Shown one piece after another: positions 46,870 through 57,757 of a stretch of DNA of 64,000 bases. The position numbers were made by a program, and so were the translations under genes. Positions within the stretch are counted from its first letter, which is position 1. Each line of letters begins with the position of its first letter. Origin of the DNA: Salvator merianae (Eukaryota; Chordata; Lepidosauria; Squamata; Teiidae); NCBI GenBank assembly GCA_003586115.2, contig QVOM02000042.1:31921679-31985678 (forward strand), in the 5' to 3' direction. The notes under the pieces were generated by a model. That model was not told the DNA's origin. It did no database searches and saw nothing but the letters and a program-made list of their open reading frames with translations.

Positions 46870-47205
46870 TAGGGATGTGCACAAACAAATCATTTCTGAT
46901 TTGTTTCCGAACGAAAATCTGCATTTTTGCTTCATCTGTGAATTTTGTTGTCAAAAAAGGCATTTTTCAAATTCATTTTCACATTTTTCACAATGTTTTC
47001 CCACTGAAAATGTCATTGAAAGTGCCAAAAAATTGCAATAAATGTGAAAATTCCAAGAATTTCATTTTCTCAAAAGAAGTAGGCTTTTTCGTTATCGATC
47101 AAAAACTGTAAATGCAAGAAAAGTAATTTCCTTTTGATGCAAAAATTTGTGAAAATGAAATTTCGTGCAAATTTTCGAATGTGAAATGAAATTTACACTT
47201 CCCTA
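46870..47205. mobile_element. hAT-like MITE, AT-rich, inside BovB, 336 bp
   Basis: Left end TAGGGATGTGCACAAAC; right end ATTTACACTTCCCTA, the inverted copy. Flanks GTCAGTAC (46862-46869) and GTCACTAC (47206-47213) match at seven of eight positions. BovB coding lies on both sides, so the host sequence proves the insertion. Interior wording (TTTCCGAACGAAAATC, GCATTTTTGC, TTGTTGTCAAAAA) matches 3603 and 27699. Confidence 0.92.
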
Positions 47206-47795
47206 GTCACTACCTGTATTCAAAAATGTCTGCAGGTGAGGATTTGCAACCATGAAATAATAATAAAAATAAAAATACTTCTTCAAAGAAAAGCTAGGGC
47301 TAATCTGGAAAACACTGAAGTATATCACATTATTAGCAATATTCTGTACAGGTAGAGCTATAGTCTCTTTAGTCATAACCTATGGCAGTGACAATCTGAG
47401 CATCAGAAAGGTTAGTGACAGAAAACTATGCTTTTGAACTGAAGTGCAAACTGTTGAGAATTCCATGGACTACAGAAAGATCAAACCAAACTCTGCCCAG
47501 GGAAATAAATTCAGTCTGCTCTCTGGAAAGGCAGATATTGAAACAAAAACAGAAATATTTTGGTCACATCATGCCAAGGCAAGTTTAACTGAAGAAGATC
47601 CTGGTGCTAGAAATAACAGGGTTAAGGAAAAAAGGGCAAGAAAAACTAAAGTAGATAGATGGAATGAAGAAAACAATGAACATGGACTTGAAGAAGCTCA
47701 GAATAGTGACTGCCCAATAGACATATAGTCCATGCAACTGTTGATAAGATTACAATCAACTAAACAATTGAACAACAATTCCAGTTGCCACTTCA
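47206..47795 (+). pseudogene. BovB (RTE) LINE C-terminal and 3' end, segment 3
   Basis: With lesions it reads LLRIPWTTERSNQTLP, LKQKQKYFGHIMPRQ, LVLEITGLRKKGQEK, IDGMKKTMNMDLKKLR. This is the last part of the BovB ORF (the IPWTARRSN, YFGHLMRR and MLGKIEG landmarks). The 3' end is ACAATTGAACAACAA near 47790. Together with segments 1 and 2 it makes one plus-strand BovB copy of about 1.3 kb of coding, all dead. Confidence 0.9.
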
Positions 47796-48014
47796 CTTAC
47801 TTTGGCATCCAAAGTGTCCGAGAAATCAGGCTTTGCCTCTAGCTGGATAGCATCAGATTCACTAGATAAGAGTAGTCCTATCAGTAGCCATTTCTACTTC
47901 ACCACTCCTAATTAGATGGAATTTCAGTGGGATTATCACATTGGACAAACAGTCTCAAGACTCCTCAGAATTCTTTAAGACCCTGATACAGCAGACCATA
48001 CAAAGCAGCCTCTT

Positions 48015-48519
48015 GGCTTTGCTACACTGAAAGGTGGTGATCTGAACCAGTGAGTCTGGATCAGCAAGCACCACTGGTTTGGACAATGGCCAGACATGGT
48101 CTGGAACAGTGCTGTCTGCACAACAGTGCTAGTCTACAGCAACCCTGAACCAGCCCCATAGCTTGCACAAGCTTCAAGGCTGGGGTTCAAAGGCTCTGAA
48201 GGGCTAGAAACAGACCTTGTTAGCCTCAGAACCAATGGGGAACCCATTTTCATGGTGAAATTTTGTGCACCAGTGAAATGGGTTCCTTGGTAGTCAGGAA
48301 TACAGAGGTGTGCCTTCTGAGAGCTTTCGTGTTCTAGACCAGGGCTGACTAGTAAACCAGTAGACCTGTTTAATCAGGTCTACCAGAGATCCAGATCATG
48401 CTCTGTCCTGGGTGGATGGAGCACACTAGCAAAGGTTGGGGCTTTCTGTATTCCACATTAACATTTGGAAGGGAGACCCATAGTCCCTTCCTGATCCTGA
48501 CTAAGGACCAGTGCAGAAA
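48015..48519. mobile_element. Palindromic MITE, TTTCTGCACTGG end group, 505 bp
   Basis: Right end ACCAGTGCAGAAA and left end GGCTTTGCTACACTGA are approximate inverted repeats. Flanks AGCCTCTT (48007-48014) and GGCCTCTT (48520-48527) match at seven of eight positions. An internal stem (AGTAGACCTG at 48359-48368 with CAGGTCTACC at 48375-48384) is shared with the element at 51721-52181. No conserved ORF. Confidence 0.6.
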
Positions 48520-48974
48520 GGCCTCTTCAGTCTTGCAGGACAGAGCTATTATTGCCTGATCAGAATATAACAGATCCATGGTGATGGTGTAACTGGAGCC
48601 AAAACTAGTCCTCCCTTTCAGTAATTTTTGGAGAGCACCAAGGCTTCAATGGAACCAAGTCATCACCCCTAATCCCTGTACATTTTGCTAACATTATTTC
48701 TGAGAAAGCTATGCAAGAATAGCACAGAAGTAGATCAATAGGTTCTCTCTTCTATCTCTTTGACCCAGCATAAGTAAATATTTTAAAATAATAAGCAAAC
48801 AGTCCTTTACAAACTGTTTTTGAAAACATTTCATAAGTACTAACAATATCCCCTTTCTCAGTCCTCCAAGTTGTGCTGTTGTCATACTGAATACTCAGTA
48901 AAGAATATCATCACGAGGTCAGGCACACTCAGCTACCCACCTAACCTTCTGTTATTCACATCAGGTTAGCCAAG

Positions 48975-49155
48975 GGTGATTCTGCACTGGCCAGTGTACA
49001 GGACCAGCAAGCATACTAGAAGCTTCCCTTCCACATGCCAGTGCGGTCTAATGGAGAAGCCAGGCAGGGCTTTCCTTAGACTGTACCAATGTGCAGAAGG
49101 AAGTCTGCTAGCATGCTTGGTGGTCCAGTATGCCAGCCAGAGCAGCATTGCCATA
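48975..49155. mobile_element. Fold-back MITE, about 180 bp
   Basis: 48977-49051 pairs with 49076-49152 with scattered mismatches. Outer words are ATTCTGCACTGGCC and its worn inverse GCCAGCCAGAGCAGCA. Inner arms share GGACCA-CAAGCAT-CTAG and GTCTAA/TTAGAC. Overlapping ORFs on both strands are consequences of the palindrome. Confidence 0.75.
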
Positions 49156-49204
49156 GTTGTGGTTCTTAGACCTCCTATTATAACTAATATAACATTCTGC
49201 AATA

Positions 49205-49711
49205 TATAGGTTATTCAGAAATGTTCTCTAGCAAAAAAATTGGGAAGGAAATAAAAATGTGACTATAAAGGATTGGTATTAAAAAAGTGTGGGATATCAC
49301 TGCAGGATAATATTTAACAGGACCATATGGTAATTTTATGGACTCAAAATTTAAAGAAAAAGTTTTGACAGAATGGAAGCCCTTGCTGGACTCATTTCTG
49401 CAACTGTGGCAAAGAGCAATGTTGGCTAAAGTATGTGAGACTAATGGTAAATGATAGAAAAAAGAATATATTTTGAGAAATTAAAGATATACGTTAAAAA
49501 ATACTGAAGGAAAAAGGAAAAGGTACAAAGACTGGTAATGGATTTAAAGTTATGATTTAGAACACAATTGGACACTAAATGAAAAATGTGTGACAATTTG
49601 AAAGAAAATAATATATCTGTTTACTGTAAAAGAATTAGATATTGTATTTAAGCTTAATATTGTAGTTTTGATTTTATATTTATTGTTAGACACAAAAAAG
49701 GGGGAGGAATA
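49205..49711 (+). pseudogene. L1 LINE ORF2 C-terminus and 3' UTR fragment
   Basis: Plus-strand frame GPYGNFMDSKFKEK, VLTEWKPLLDSFLQLWQRA resembles the end of reptile L1 ORF2 (WxPFLDFL). An A/T-rich non-coding 3' UTR of about 250 bp and an A-run near 49695 follow. It is similar in order to 38490-38850. Confidence 0.5.
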
Positions 49712-50203
49712 ATGAGCACATTTTATTTTACTTTTCTTAAAACGTCCACATACCATCATCCATACAGCAATTCTGAAAGTCAGATTATATTCAAGGGAGC
49801 TTACTGTAGTGTTAATACCCCAGAGTGCTATGCTACAAAGGGCAGGGCTCTGCCAAAGGTGCGGACACCTCTGGCCTACAGAACTAAACAATGGCATCAT
49901 AAACATAATTGGCACCAGGGTGGCAAGTACAGAGAACTTGACTGGAGAGCCTGGATCTCTGTATTAGACAAGAAATCATTTTTGTTCACAAGTATCCATG
50001 TTGAAAAAGGAAAGCCTGAGTTTAAAAAGACAAAGAAGTATTATAAAACATTATGTATCTCTCTTAAAGCAAAAGAGGCTTTAAAAAATATTTGCAAAAG
50101 GACAGAAATTGACTTAGGAGATAACTCATTAAAAGACTTGATGGCAGCTGATATGATCTTGGGCAGAATTGAAAAGAATACTAAAAGCTGTTTGGCATGC
50201 TAG
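49712..50203 (+). pseudogene. 163-codon ORF of unclassified repeat origin
   Basis: I do not recognise the protein. The frame is uninterrupted; the C-terminal 120 codons (KGRALPKVRTP, KYRELDWRAW, IHVEKGKPEFKKTKKYYK, KAKEALKNICKRTE, AADMILGRIEKN) are rich in Lys and Glu with no membrane segment. The first about 35 codons overlap the L1 3' region and are probably chance. A diverged, stop-containing copy lies at 30170-30605, so this is a dispersed coding repeat, possibly a retroelement Gag-like or ORF1-like protein, not a host gene. No upstream promoter or splice context is seen. Confidence 0.5.
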
Positions 50204-50429
50204 ACCAAACTTTTTGTTCACAGCAGATTCAAATCCACATCTGGAGAGTTTCTCATTAAGTGTGCAAGGCAGCACTATTGAAATCCCGTTGAAAATTGGT
50301 CCCAACCATACATTGGTCTTTGTTTTAAGGTAAAGATAACCTATTAAGTGCATTAACACAGTGTGTGTTCCTCTAGTTGAGCACATTCACTCAGATGCCA
50401 GGAACTACCAAATAAGGACATTAGTTACA

Positions 50430-51060
50430 CAAGGTTTACATCATTTGACCTCTCCCCTCCATATTTTCCTACCAGAGCTTGCCAATTGGCTCCCATTAAT
50501 CAGTTTCACCCCTGGGCAGAGCCCAAAATTAGGGAGAGCCCCCCAGGTCCAGATATGCATAAAAATGCACATCAGAAGCAGCCAGATATGCTAGCACAGG
50601 AACCACAATCACCAAAGAACGCCTTTGCTTACTACTTCATTGCTACAGAGTTGCAGCTTTGGCAACTCTGCCTTTGGAATTCGATTGGACAGTGAAGTCT
50701 CTGCATTGGCAGCAAATCCATGTGTTCAATCCACCTTTCACCTCTGCGGATGAGAACTGGTTGCTCCTAGCCAAGTTAGGGCTTACTTTAGCTAGAATAG
50801 GGAAGACTTGGGGCAGATGTTTTCTCCTTACCCCTTTTATACACTCCTTTCTGGTATTTTGATTTTATTTCATCCTTGTCTGGGGGTATTTTTTCTTATT
50901 TCTTGTTCATTTTTTATGGCATTACTGTGCCAATTTACCATTTTTAAAGCCATAGCATTAAGATTCCCTTGAAAGCTTGCTGCCTGAATGAACTATTTTC
51001 CCCACTAAAACCAGTGTCCCCAGTGCATGACTCATAATATTACTGCAAGGTGAGTTTGTG
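50430..51060 (+). repeat. Unclassified dispersed repeat, uninterrupted copy
   Basis: Collinear with 57190-57530 plus 57725-57757 plus 58611-58800. Shared words: CCCCTGGGCAG, AATTAGGGA, ACACATCAG/GCACATCAG, GGGTGAGAACTGG/GATGAGAACTGG, TTAGAATAG, TTTACCATTTTTAAAGCC, CCCAGTGCA. It has no coding signature. At 50869-50885 it shows the unoccupied version of the hAT target. Confidence 0.65.
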
Positions 51061-51490
51061 CTATAAAAAAGTTCCAAATCAAGGCACTGAAGTATAGGAT
51101 TCTCCCTATGGAGGGAGAGTTGCCCAGAGTAAGCCACACTATCTGGAGCCTCCCATAACATTAAGTACATATAATGCATTCACTAATTAATTCTCCAAGA
51201 ATATGGGGTCTAGGATATTTGATTTTCTTCACTATTATTTAGCAGTGTGCATGCTTATGCTATTAGGGCTAAATCTTTGCCTTTCTTCACAGCAGCCAAC
51301 AATAATGCTTTTTGGCGTAAGGAAAAGATCCTGGGTTTTTAATTGATGTGACTGCTCAGTGTGACTGAAATTGTTTTTAACAATTTTTTTTTTTTAAAAA
51401 AAATAATATTTTAGAGGATCTCAGTTACAGTTACAAATTATTTCAAGTAGAAAATCAGGATGTGACATTTAAGCACTTTATAAAAAAGAA
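51061..51490. other. Stretch without recognised gene
   Basis: AT-rich; a poly(T)-poly(A) run near 51384-51405. Nothing supported. Confidence 0.6.
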
Positions 51491-51565
51491 GGAGCAGGAG
51501 GAGGAGGAGGNNNNNNNNNNNNNNNNNNNNNNNNGAGGAGGAGGAGGAGGAGGAGGAGGAGGAGG
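51491..51565. repeat. (GGA)n microsatellite with 24-base assembly gap
   Basis: GAG/GGA triplets on both sides of N at 51511-51534. The gap is an assembly gap inside the repeat, so true array length is unknown. Confidence 0.97.
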
Positions 51566-51720
51566 TTTCCACCCTTTCCTTTAGAACATTAGTATTTTGG
51601 AAACAAAATAATTCCTCTGCCAGTACAAATTTTCTTTGACTGTGTTCACATGAGGCAGGAGCCTAAAAGAAACTGATAAATTCTGCTTAAAGTTGATGAG
51701 CATATTCTGTTATTTTTCTA

Positions 51721-52181
51721 AGTCCTGTTTCCGCACTTATCTTTAGTATCCCAGTACAGGGCAGGCCACCCTGCACTGGGGTACAAAATACACCCCAAGC
51801 TAGATCGGATTGCTGCTGGTATGAAACAAGGCCATCTGCATTGGGATGACCCATTCTGTGCCAGCTTCTACAGTGGCTTTGAAGCTCATTACAGTTTCAA
51901 AGCTTCTGGGGGGAATTTTGATGATACACCTTGCTTTACCTCTGAAATGAGTCTGCTGTGGTATACTATACTACAGAAGTGTGCTGACTGCATGTCTCCA
52001 GGATCTGGTATACCACCCCCTAGTATGCCGGTAGACCTCGACATCGAGGTCTACCGGTATATAGGACCAGGGCATTATTTTGAGCATCCTGGCCTGGTCT
52101 ACATACTGTCCTGAGTGGGTAGACCATACAAAGTGGGAGTAGGGCCTCCCTTATACCCCATCTGCATGCAGAAAGGGGACT
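51721..52181. mobile_element. Palindromic MITE, AGTCC-TTTCNGCA ends
   Basis: Left AGTCCTGTTTCCGCACTTATC and right GCATGCAGAAAGGGGACTT are approximate inverted repeats. At 52028-52057 a 14-bp perfect stem (CCGGTAGACCTCGA) has a 2-base loop. The same core word occurs in the element at 48015. Interior ORFs are not conserved. Confidence 0.6.
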
Positions 52182-52320
52182 TGTAGACCCCTTCTTTTTC
52201 TGCACTAATGGCAAAAGTGGGCAGCCCCTAGATTTTGCATTAAAAATGTTCTGTTGAAGTAAGAAAAAAGGTGGGGGGAGAGATTTTTTAGGAGATTTGA
52301 AGGGTTAGTGAGGGAAGGGA

Positions 52321-52352
52321 TAATTTATTTATTTATTTATTTATTTATTTAT
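52321..52352. repeat. (ATTT)n microsatellite
   Basis: About seven ATTT units. Confidence 0.95.
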
Positions 52353-53109
52353 GAATTAAGGAATGGCAGAAGACTTTGCTAGTGTAACTTTTTATCCTAG
52401 CCAGCATTATCTGATTTACTTTGATGCATAATTCAAAATCTCTCACTAAAGATTATGAAAGGTGTTGAAATTTAAAGAAAATTGCAGGAGCAGAGGCATG
52501 GCTAACCATTACATGTTAAGGAATGACTCGTATCTTGCTTCTTAAGGGGGATGAATCAATATTTCTTGTCAGTAACAGATGTTAGTCACTCTCTACTACC
52601 TTTAATCAGCTATGATAGACTTGAATCCTTCTTAAAAGCTGATGCCCAAATAAATCCTTAAATGCTTTCAGTATCCATTTCTCAACTTTAATGTCAGACT
52701 CTGAACCAAACCTTTCTTTGTAATGTAATAAATGTTTTTCTTCCTTACAAATTTTACAATGACTTATTTCGCTGAAAGCTGGCTATTACTGTTCCTGTTT
52801 CTCCCTCCTCTCCACAACCTTGACACCAGAAAATTTCTTTGACAGCAAAAATCAAGTTCACAGAGATTGCATGGGATTGTCCTTCATAAAATCTCTGACT
52901 TGATATTGAGCTGGACTATTTTCTACAGTGATCCCCAAATACATACTTGTTACTTGAGCTTATGTACTATTTCACTTCAGTAGAATCCTCATTCAAGAGT
53001 GAACCATTCAAAGGTTTTTAAGACGAAGTGAGCTTTAAAATATGTAAATGGACATTAGCTATATTACCAATAGGGCAATGCTAGAGACAAGGCAAATAAA
53101 CAAAAACTG
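52353..53109. other. AT-rich stretch without recognised gene
   Basis: Nothing supported. Confidence 0.6.
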
Positions 53110-53440
53110 TGTGTGCTTCCAGTAGCAGTGGCAAGCCTATTTGATACAATTAGGTACCAGCATAGATCTTATCTCCTTTTTGCTGACAACGCAATAGTGT
53201 TACTGCTAGGAGTCCATCTAAATTTCAGAAATACCCCAATTGCAGCCAAGACTCAGCACAGGGAGTTCACTTCCAGAATCTCTGTGCCATTATTGAGTCC
53301 ATGGAAAATGATCATTTAAATTCCCTCTTTTGAAAACAGAGTTAGTAGTTTCAAAAGTTTGGCTGGTTAGTCCAATCTTCTCCAAAAATAAATGTAAAAA
53401 ATGCTTTGCAACCAATACAAATCTTTCTAGGTAAGTCCAA
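53110..53440 (+). pseudogene. LINE RT fragment (domain C region), non-CR1 clade
   Basis: Reads HRSYLLFADNAIVLLLG, in which FADN replaces the catalytic FADD. After a frameshift, KFPLLKTELVVSKVW follows, matching the usual INYxKTKxxVF block after domain C. The wording resembles that expected downstream of the RT fragment at 2055-2830, so both may belong to one LINE family. Short and inactive. Confidence 0.6.
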
Positions 53441-55834
53441 ACCCTTTGCTTTTCTCTCTAGGCCAATGAACAGCAGCATTTTGCAACTGGAAGCATCTGC
53501 CAGAACTTTCTGCTTGTCTGCAAGTCATGATCAGAAAGTCCTCTTTTCCAGGATGCATGCTAATGAGCTTAATTAATATTGGCAGCTTGTGCAAATGTAT
53601 CATGATGGAATGACTAGGTTTTATCAGCAAGAAAAGAATGTGTGTGAGAGAATGCATTCTTGTCACAATTTTGAAAGAGGTATCTGACCTTGGAGAGTAA
53701 ATGGATATGAAACACATGCCCAAGAAAGACAAAGCTGCTGCCAAATATTATGGGTTACACCTTTAGCCAAGAATGTGTGTATGAAAACTTTAGAGCAAAT
53801 GCTGGAAAATTTTTCCACTTTCTATGTCTCATGTAGTTCTCAGTTCTTTTAATATTTTTATGATATTAAAATGTTGTGAGTGAAACTTGACTTAAAGAAC
53901 AAGGATGCTCTGTTCATGAAGTCCAAAACTTGCACATTAAATAAAGTGTTGATCGTAATGAACAAGGTAGCAGCTGCTGAAAGTATAACTCTCATCACTC
54001 TCATTATGCATATTTTCAGAAGATGAGACATGGTGGACATTTGTTTCAGTCCAAGCCCAGCAAGTGCCATCCACATCGCGAGGTCTCAAATGCCATTGTC
54101 CAAGTCCATCGCTGGTAGTAATGCAGATGCACCTTCCCTGTGCTGCACCAGGGGAGGTGTACTTCTGCTGCAAGCACCTATCACCCTTCTCTGCAATTGG
54201 TCCATGTCTCTGTCACTCCAACATTGCATCCAGTGCGCAAATGTGGGGCTGAATTACCTCCAGGTTGGGCTTTTGAAGATGGTCTTCAAAGCTTGCATAA
54301 AGAACAATGGAAAACACCACAGCCACATATACAAAGCTTATGCAAGTTTTGAAGATGGGGCTGTAGAATTTTTCTTGTTCTGGACCAAGTGTGGAAGCAG
54401 AGATGCCTGGACTGAAACAGATGACAGTAGTATGCTTGCAGACCTTTTCAAACAGGTCCATTGCTAAATCAGGATAGGGATTGCTTTCGACAATTCTGGA
54501 CCATAATGGCCCTATTCGTGTGTGGAAGAAGGATACTAGCAAGCAGTTTGTTCCTGTATATCAAGCAAATGCAGAATGACCTTCAAATTATCCTCTAATC
54601 AGCCCTACACTATAATCATTGTAACCTATTCTGAAGACTAAATAGACTCTTATAAAGAAAACTTTAATCAGACATTTAATATATTCTGTCAGATTAACAG
54701 TAGACTATTTCTGGAAAACACAATGTGGGTAATCATTGATAATCTTATACGAAAAAACCTGGCAGGTACCCTTATTATTATAAACTGTCCTACAAATTAA
54801 AACTAGGTAGAAGTATTATAACAAGCACCATCCTTTTTTCACAGGCTAGAGTCATTACACACTGCATAATGAAAAACAAAAGAAACATTTCACAGTTTCT
54901 AGCCATCATAAATCAATAGGGTTAACAATATGTCATTAAATAGAATCAACATCTCACAAGCCATTTATCTTCCTAAATACCAAGTATCATGAGCAGTTGC
55001 AAAGACTGGAGTTACCTGGGACTGCTTGCAATCAGGACAGCTGGAGAATTCTAAGTGATGTAGGAACTCCGTTGCATATACTCTCTATCTTCTTTTTCTT
55101 CCTTCTCTCTCTCTTTTTATTTTACTAATTCCATTGATATGCTGAACACTGCAGTCTGAAAATGTAAACATTTGTAAAATAAATACAACTTATAACTAAA
55201 AATGTTTTAGAATACAAGAATTAAAAATATAACATGGCTGCTCACAACAGTCTCAAAAATTATGGAGATCTTCCCTCTAATCTGGGATCATCTTGGTTCC
55301 CCCTGTCAGCAAATCATGATTCAGGGTTATTGTGAACCAACTTTATTTTTTATAAAATTCCCCATGTAGAATTCCACCAGGATGCATAATATTTTATGGG
55401 TTTATGCTATTTGATCAAGACTACTCAAAATAAATGTCTGAAAATTCAGTCTACATCTACATGAGCTTTTTAAATATATTTTAATATAAACATACAATAT
55501 TAGAATCCATATATCTGAATAAATAGTTGCTTTAACCAGAGAATTCAGTTTTGCTTTGCTTTACCTGTTTTACTTGTTGCTAACCATCAATCAACATTAT
55601 TGGGTGCTTGACCTTTGGGTGCAAAACGGAGCAAAACTAGCTTGGTGGGGGAAAGAAGGAAGAAAAGATGGGGCAGTTTTGCACACAAGGGATTCGGTCC
55701 CAGCTCTGCTTTCACATCTGGTCAAAAACAGTTATGACAACAACTGGAAATGTACAAGTTTGGCTCTCAGGGACAGGATTAACAATGTTCTAAGTGACAT
55801 GACTGTAGGATACAAACTAAAAAATAATCAGTAT
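53441..55834. other. Stretch without recognised gene; weak fold-back at 54260-54350
   Basis: 54270-54345 contains an imperfect inverted repeat (CTTCAAAGCTTGCATAA against TTATGCAAGTTTTGAAG). This and the overlapping 109-145-codon ORFs on both strands at 54030-54542 suggest an old palindromic element rather than a gene. The remainder is AT-rich. Confidence 0.4.
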
Positions 55835-56040
55835 GTTACACCCAGCAGCGGCCAGCGACTTTAAGCCCAGGTGTTCACGCCTTGTGCAAAGTGCACCATG
55901 GCTGTTCGCGGGGCTCAGCAGGTCACCTAGTGACCTGCTGAGGCAGTATGGAGGCCCAGAGGCCCCACGAATAGCCATGGCATGCTTCATGCAGGGTGCG
56001 AACGCCCAGGCTTCAAGCCGCCAGCCACTGCTGGTTACAC
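55835..56040. mobile_element. GC-rich fold-back element, about 205 bp
   Basis: Left GTTACACCCAGCAGCGGC and right GCCACTGCTGGTTACAC are inverted. The arms pair nearly throughout, with an unpaired GGCAGTATGGAGGCCC-like insert on the right arm. The centre at 55914-55942 is a perfect 13-bp stem with a 3-base loop (CTCAGCAGGTCAC / GTGACCTGCTGAG). The termini differ from the TAGGGATG and GCACTT groups, so this is another family. No 8-bp duplication was found. Confidence 0.75.
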
Positions 56041-56849
56041 CAATTGGGAGGTAATATCTTCCCTTTGATTCCAATGAAGTCTGAATTCGCATAATTTGTT
56101 CCAGTACTGTTACTATATTTTTTTTTTTTTAAAATGGGGGAAACAGTTAAAAAAGCCTTAAGAATTAACCCCTACACTCTTAAAAGCATTTAAATGCTTA
56201 TAGCTAGTTTGAGGGTTATGTTTCTTCATTTTTCTCATATGTAAATCCCTGCAGAAATGAGTTGGAATAAGGCTGCTATTGCTTTACTAAGTCCACAAAG
56301 ATAAGGTTTTTCTTTTCTTTGTGCCAGGAAAAATAAAGTCTAACATAATGCAAAATATCCCATTGAACTTGAACAGTTTGAATATAACTGCTTTAAGATT
56401 GGGAACTTCAGTTATTTTTAAAAGTCTGGCACTTCTTTAGACATTAACATCTGTTAGGCTATGCTTAATTAAATGTCTTTGTCCAAAACATTTACATGTC
56501 AAACAATAATAAGCCTTGATTATAAAATGCTTGCTTCTGTTGCTAGGGGAACTACTTTCCTGTTATCAACATGTTCATGTATATTTTAAAGCTTCATTAT
56601 TTGGCAATAGGAACGGACATTGGGTTAGAAATAAACAAAAAATGAACTAACCACAGCAGATCTTATAAAGAAGCAACATCTGCTATGAATACACTTCAAA
56701 TAGTACAGAAGATCTATCTGAACCCAGCAGACAACACAGGGATAAGCAAAAGATGCAGACAGATGTTTGCTAAGTTATTTCATACAAATCATGAACATCT
56801 ACTGATGAAGGTATGCATATGCTGAGATGGTCAAGAAAGCATGATAGGG
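56041..56849. other. AT-rich stretch without recognised gene
   Basis: Nothing supported. Confidence 0.6.
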
Positions 56850-56957
56850 TAGGGATGAGCATAAACAAAATTCATGGTTTTGTTTCACTTTTGAAGTGAA
56901 AACCTGTATTTTTGCTTTGCCGGTGGATCACAATAGCATTTTTTTGTGAAGGAGGTG
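56850..56957. mobile_element. Truncated AT-rich hAT-like MITE (left half only)
   Basis: Starts TAGGGATGAGCATAAAC and follows the family interior (TTTTGAAGTGAAAACC, ATTTTTGCTTTG) up to about 56957, where similarity stops. The right terminus is missing. Confidence 0.65.
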
Positions 56958-57074
56958 ACTAGTTCATTTCACTCAAACATTCACTTACATGTATGATTAT
57001 ACTTGTGGTGTCTCTCTGTGGGTGTCTATGTCTGTGAGTATAGGCCTGTGCCTGTAGGACCATTTCAACACTTG

Positions 57075-57757
57075 CAGGGGCTGGACCACTCCCGATGGAA
57101 CTGCTCTGACTAGAATGGGCTCTGCTGGAGTACTCCAGCTGTCTCAGACCAAGGCTTTCCACAGTTGGACAGCATGTTCTGGGATAGGCCCCACACAGAG
57201 CTTGCCCAATAGATTCCATTAATATAGCCTTTTTAACCCCTTCCCCTGGGCAGCACCCAGAATTAGGGACAGCTTCCAATCCAAATGTAAATAAAATACA
57301 CATCAGGAGTGGCCAGGTATGAACCTTTACCCCCTTGTCACTTACCATCTTTGAAACTCTATCAGACATTGGAGCTGTAGCAAACCAGTGAACTCTACCT
57401 CCCCTTTGCTTCTGAGGGTGAGAACTGGCTACTTCCAATCAATCTAGGGCTTCCTTTTATTAGAATAGTGTAGAATCTAGGTGCCTCCCCTTCTTTCCCC
57501 TTCTCTCTACTCCTTTCTACTTCTAGCTGTCAAATTAATTCTTAAATGAATCCTCCATTGATAAAAATAGAGCATATTTCATTTAATCTTTCACACATGC
57601 ACAGTAGACTATGGGAAAGGAGACACCTGTCTTTTATTATATAGAAATTGCAGGCTGCTCTGTGATTACTGACTGCTAGAATTTGTCATTCTAGTATTTT
57701 AAAGCCATTTTAAAGCTTTTCCTACTGTTTTAATGAAGTTTTGTTTTCTGATTTCAC
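57075..57757 (+). repeat. Unclassified dispersed repeat, left part of interrupted copy
   Basis: Matches 50430-50880 in order (see that entry). About 200 bp at 57525-57720 have no counterpart there and may be a further insertion. The copy is split by the 845-bp hAT-like element and continues at 58611. Confidence 0.6.

Noticed and set aside
54030..54542. 145- and 109-codon ORFs on opposite strands
   Set aside because: Overlap an imperfect fold-back. Neither has a recognised domain, and palindromes generate such paired frames.
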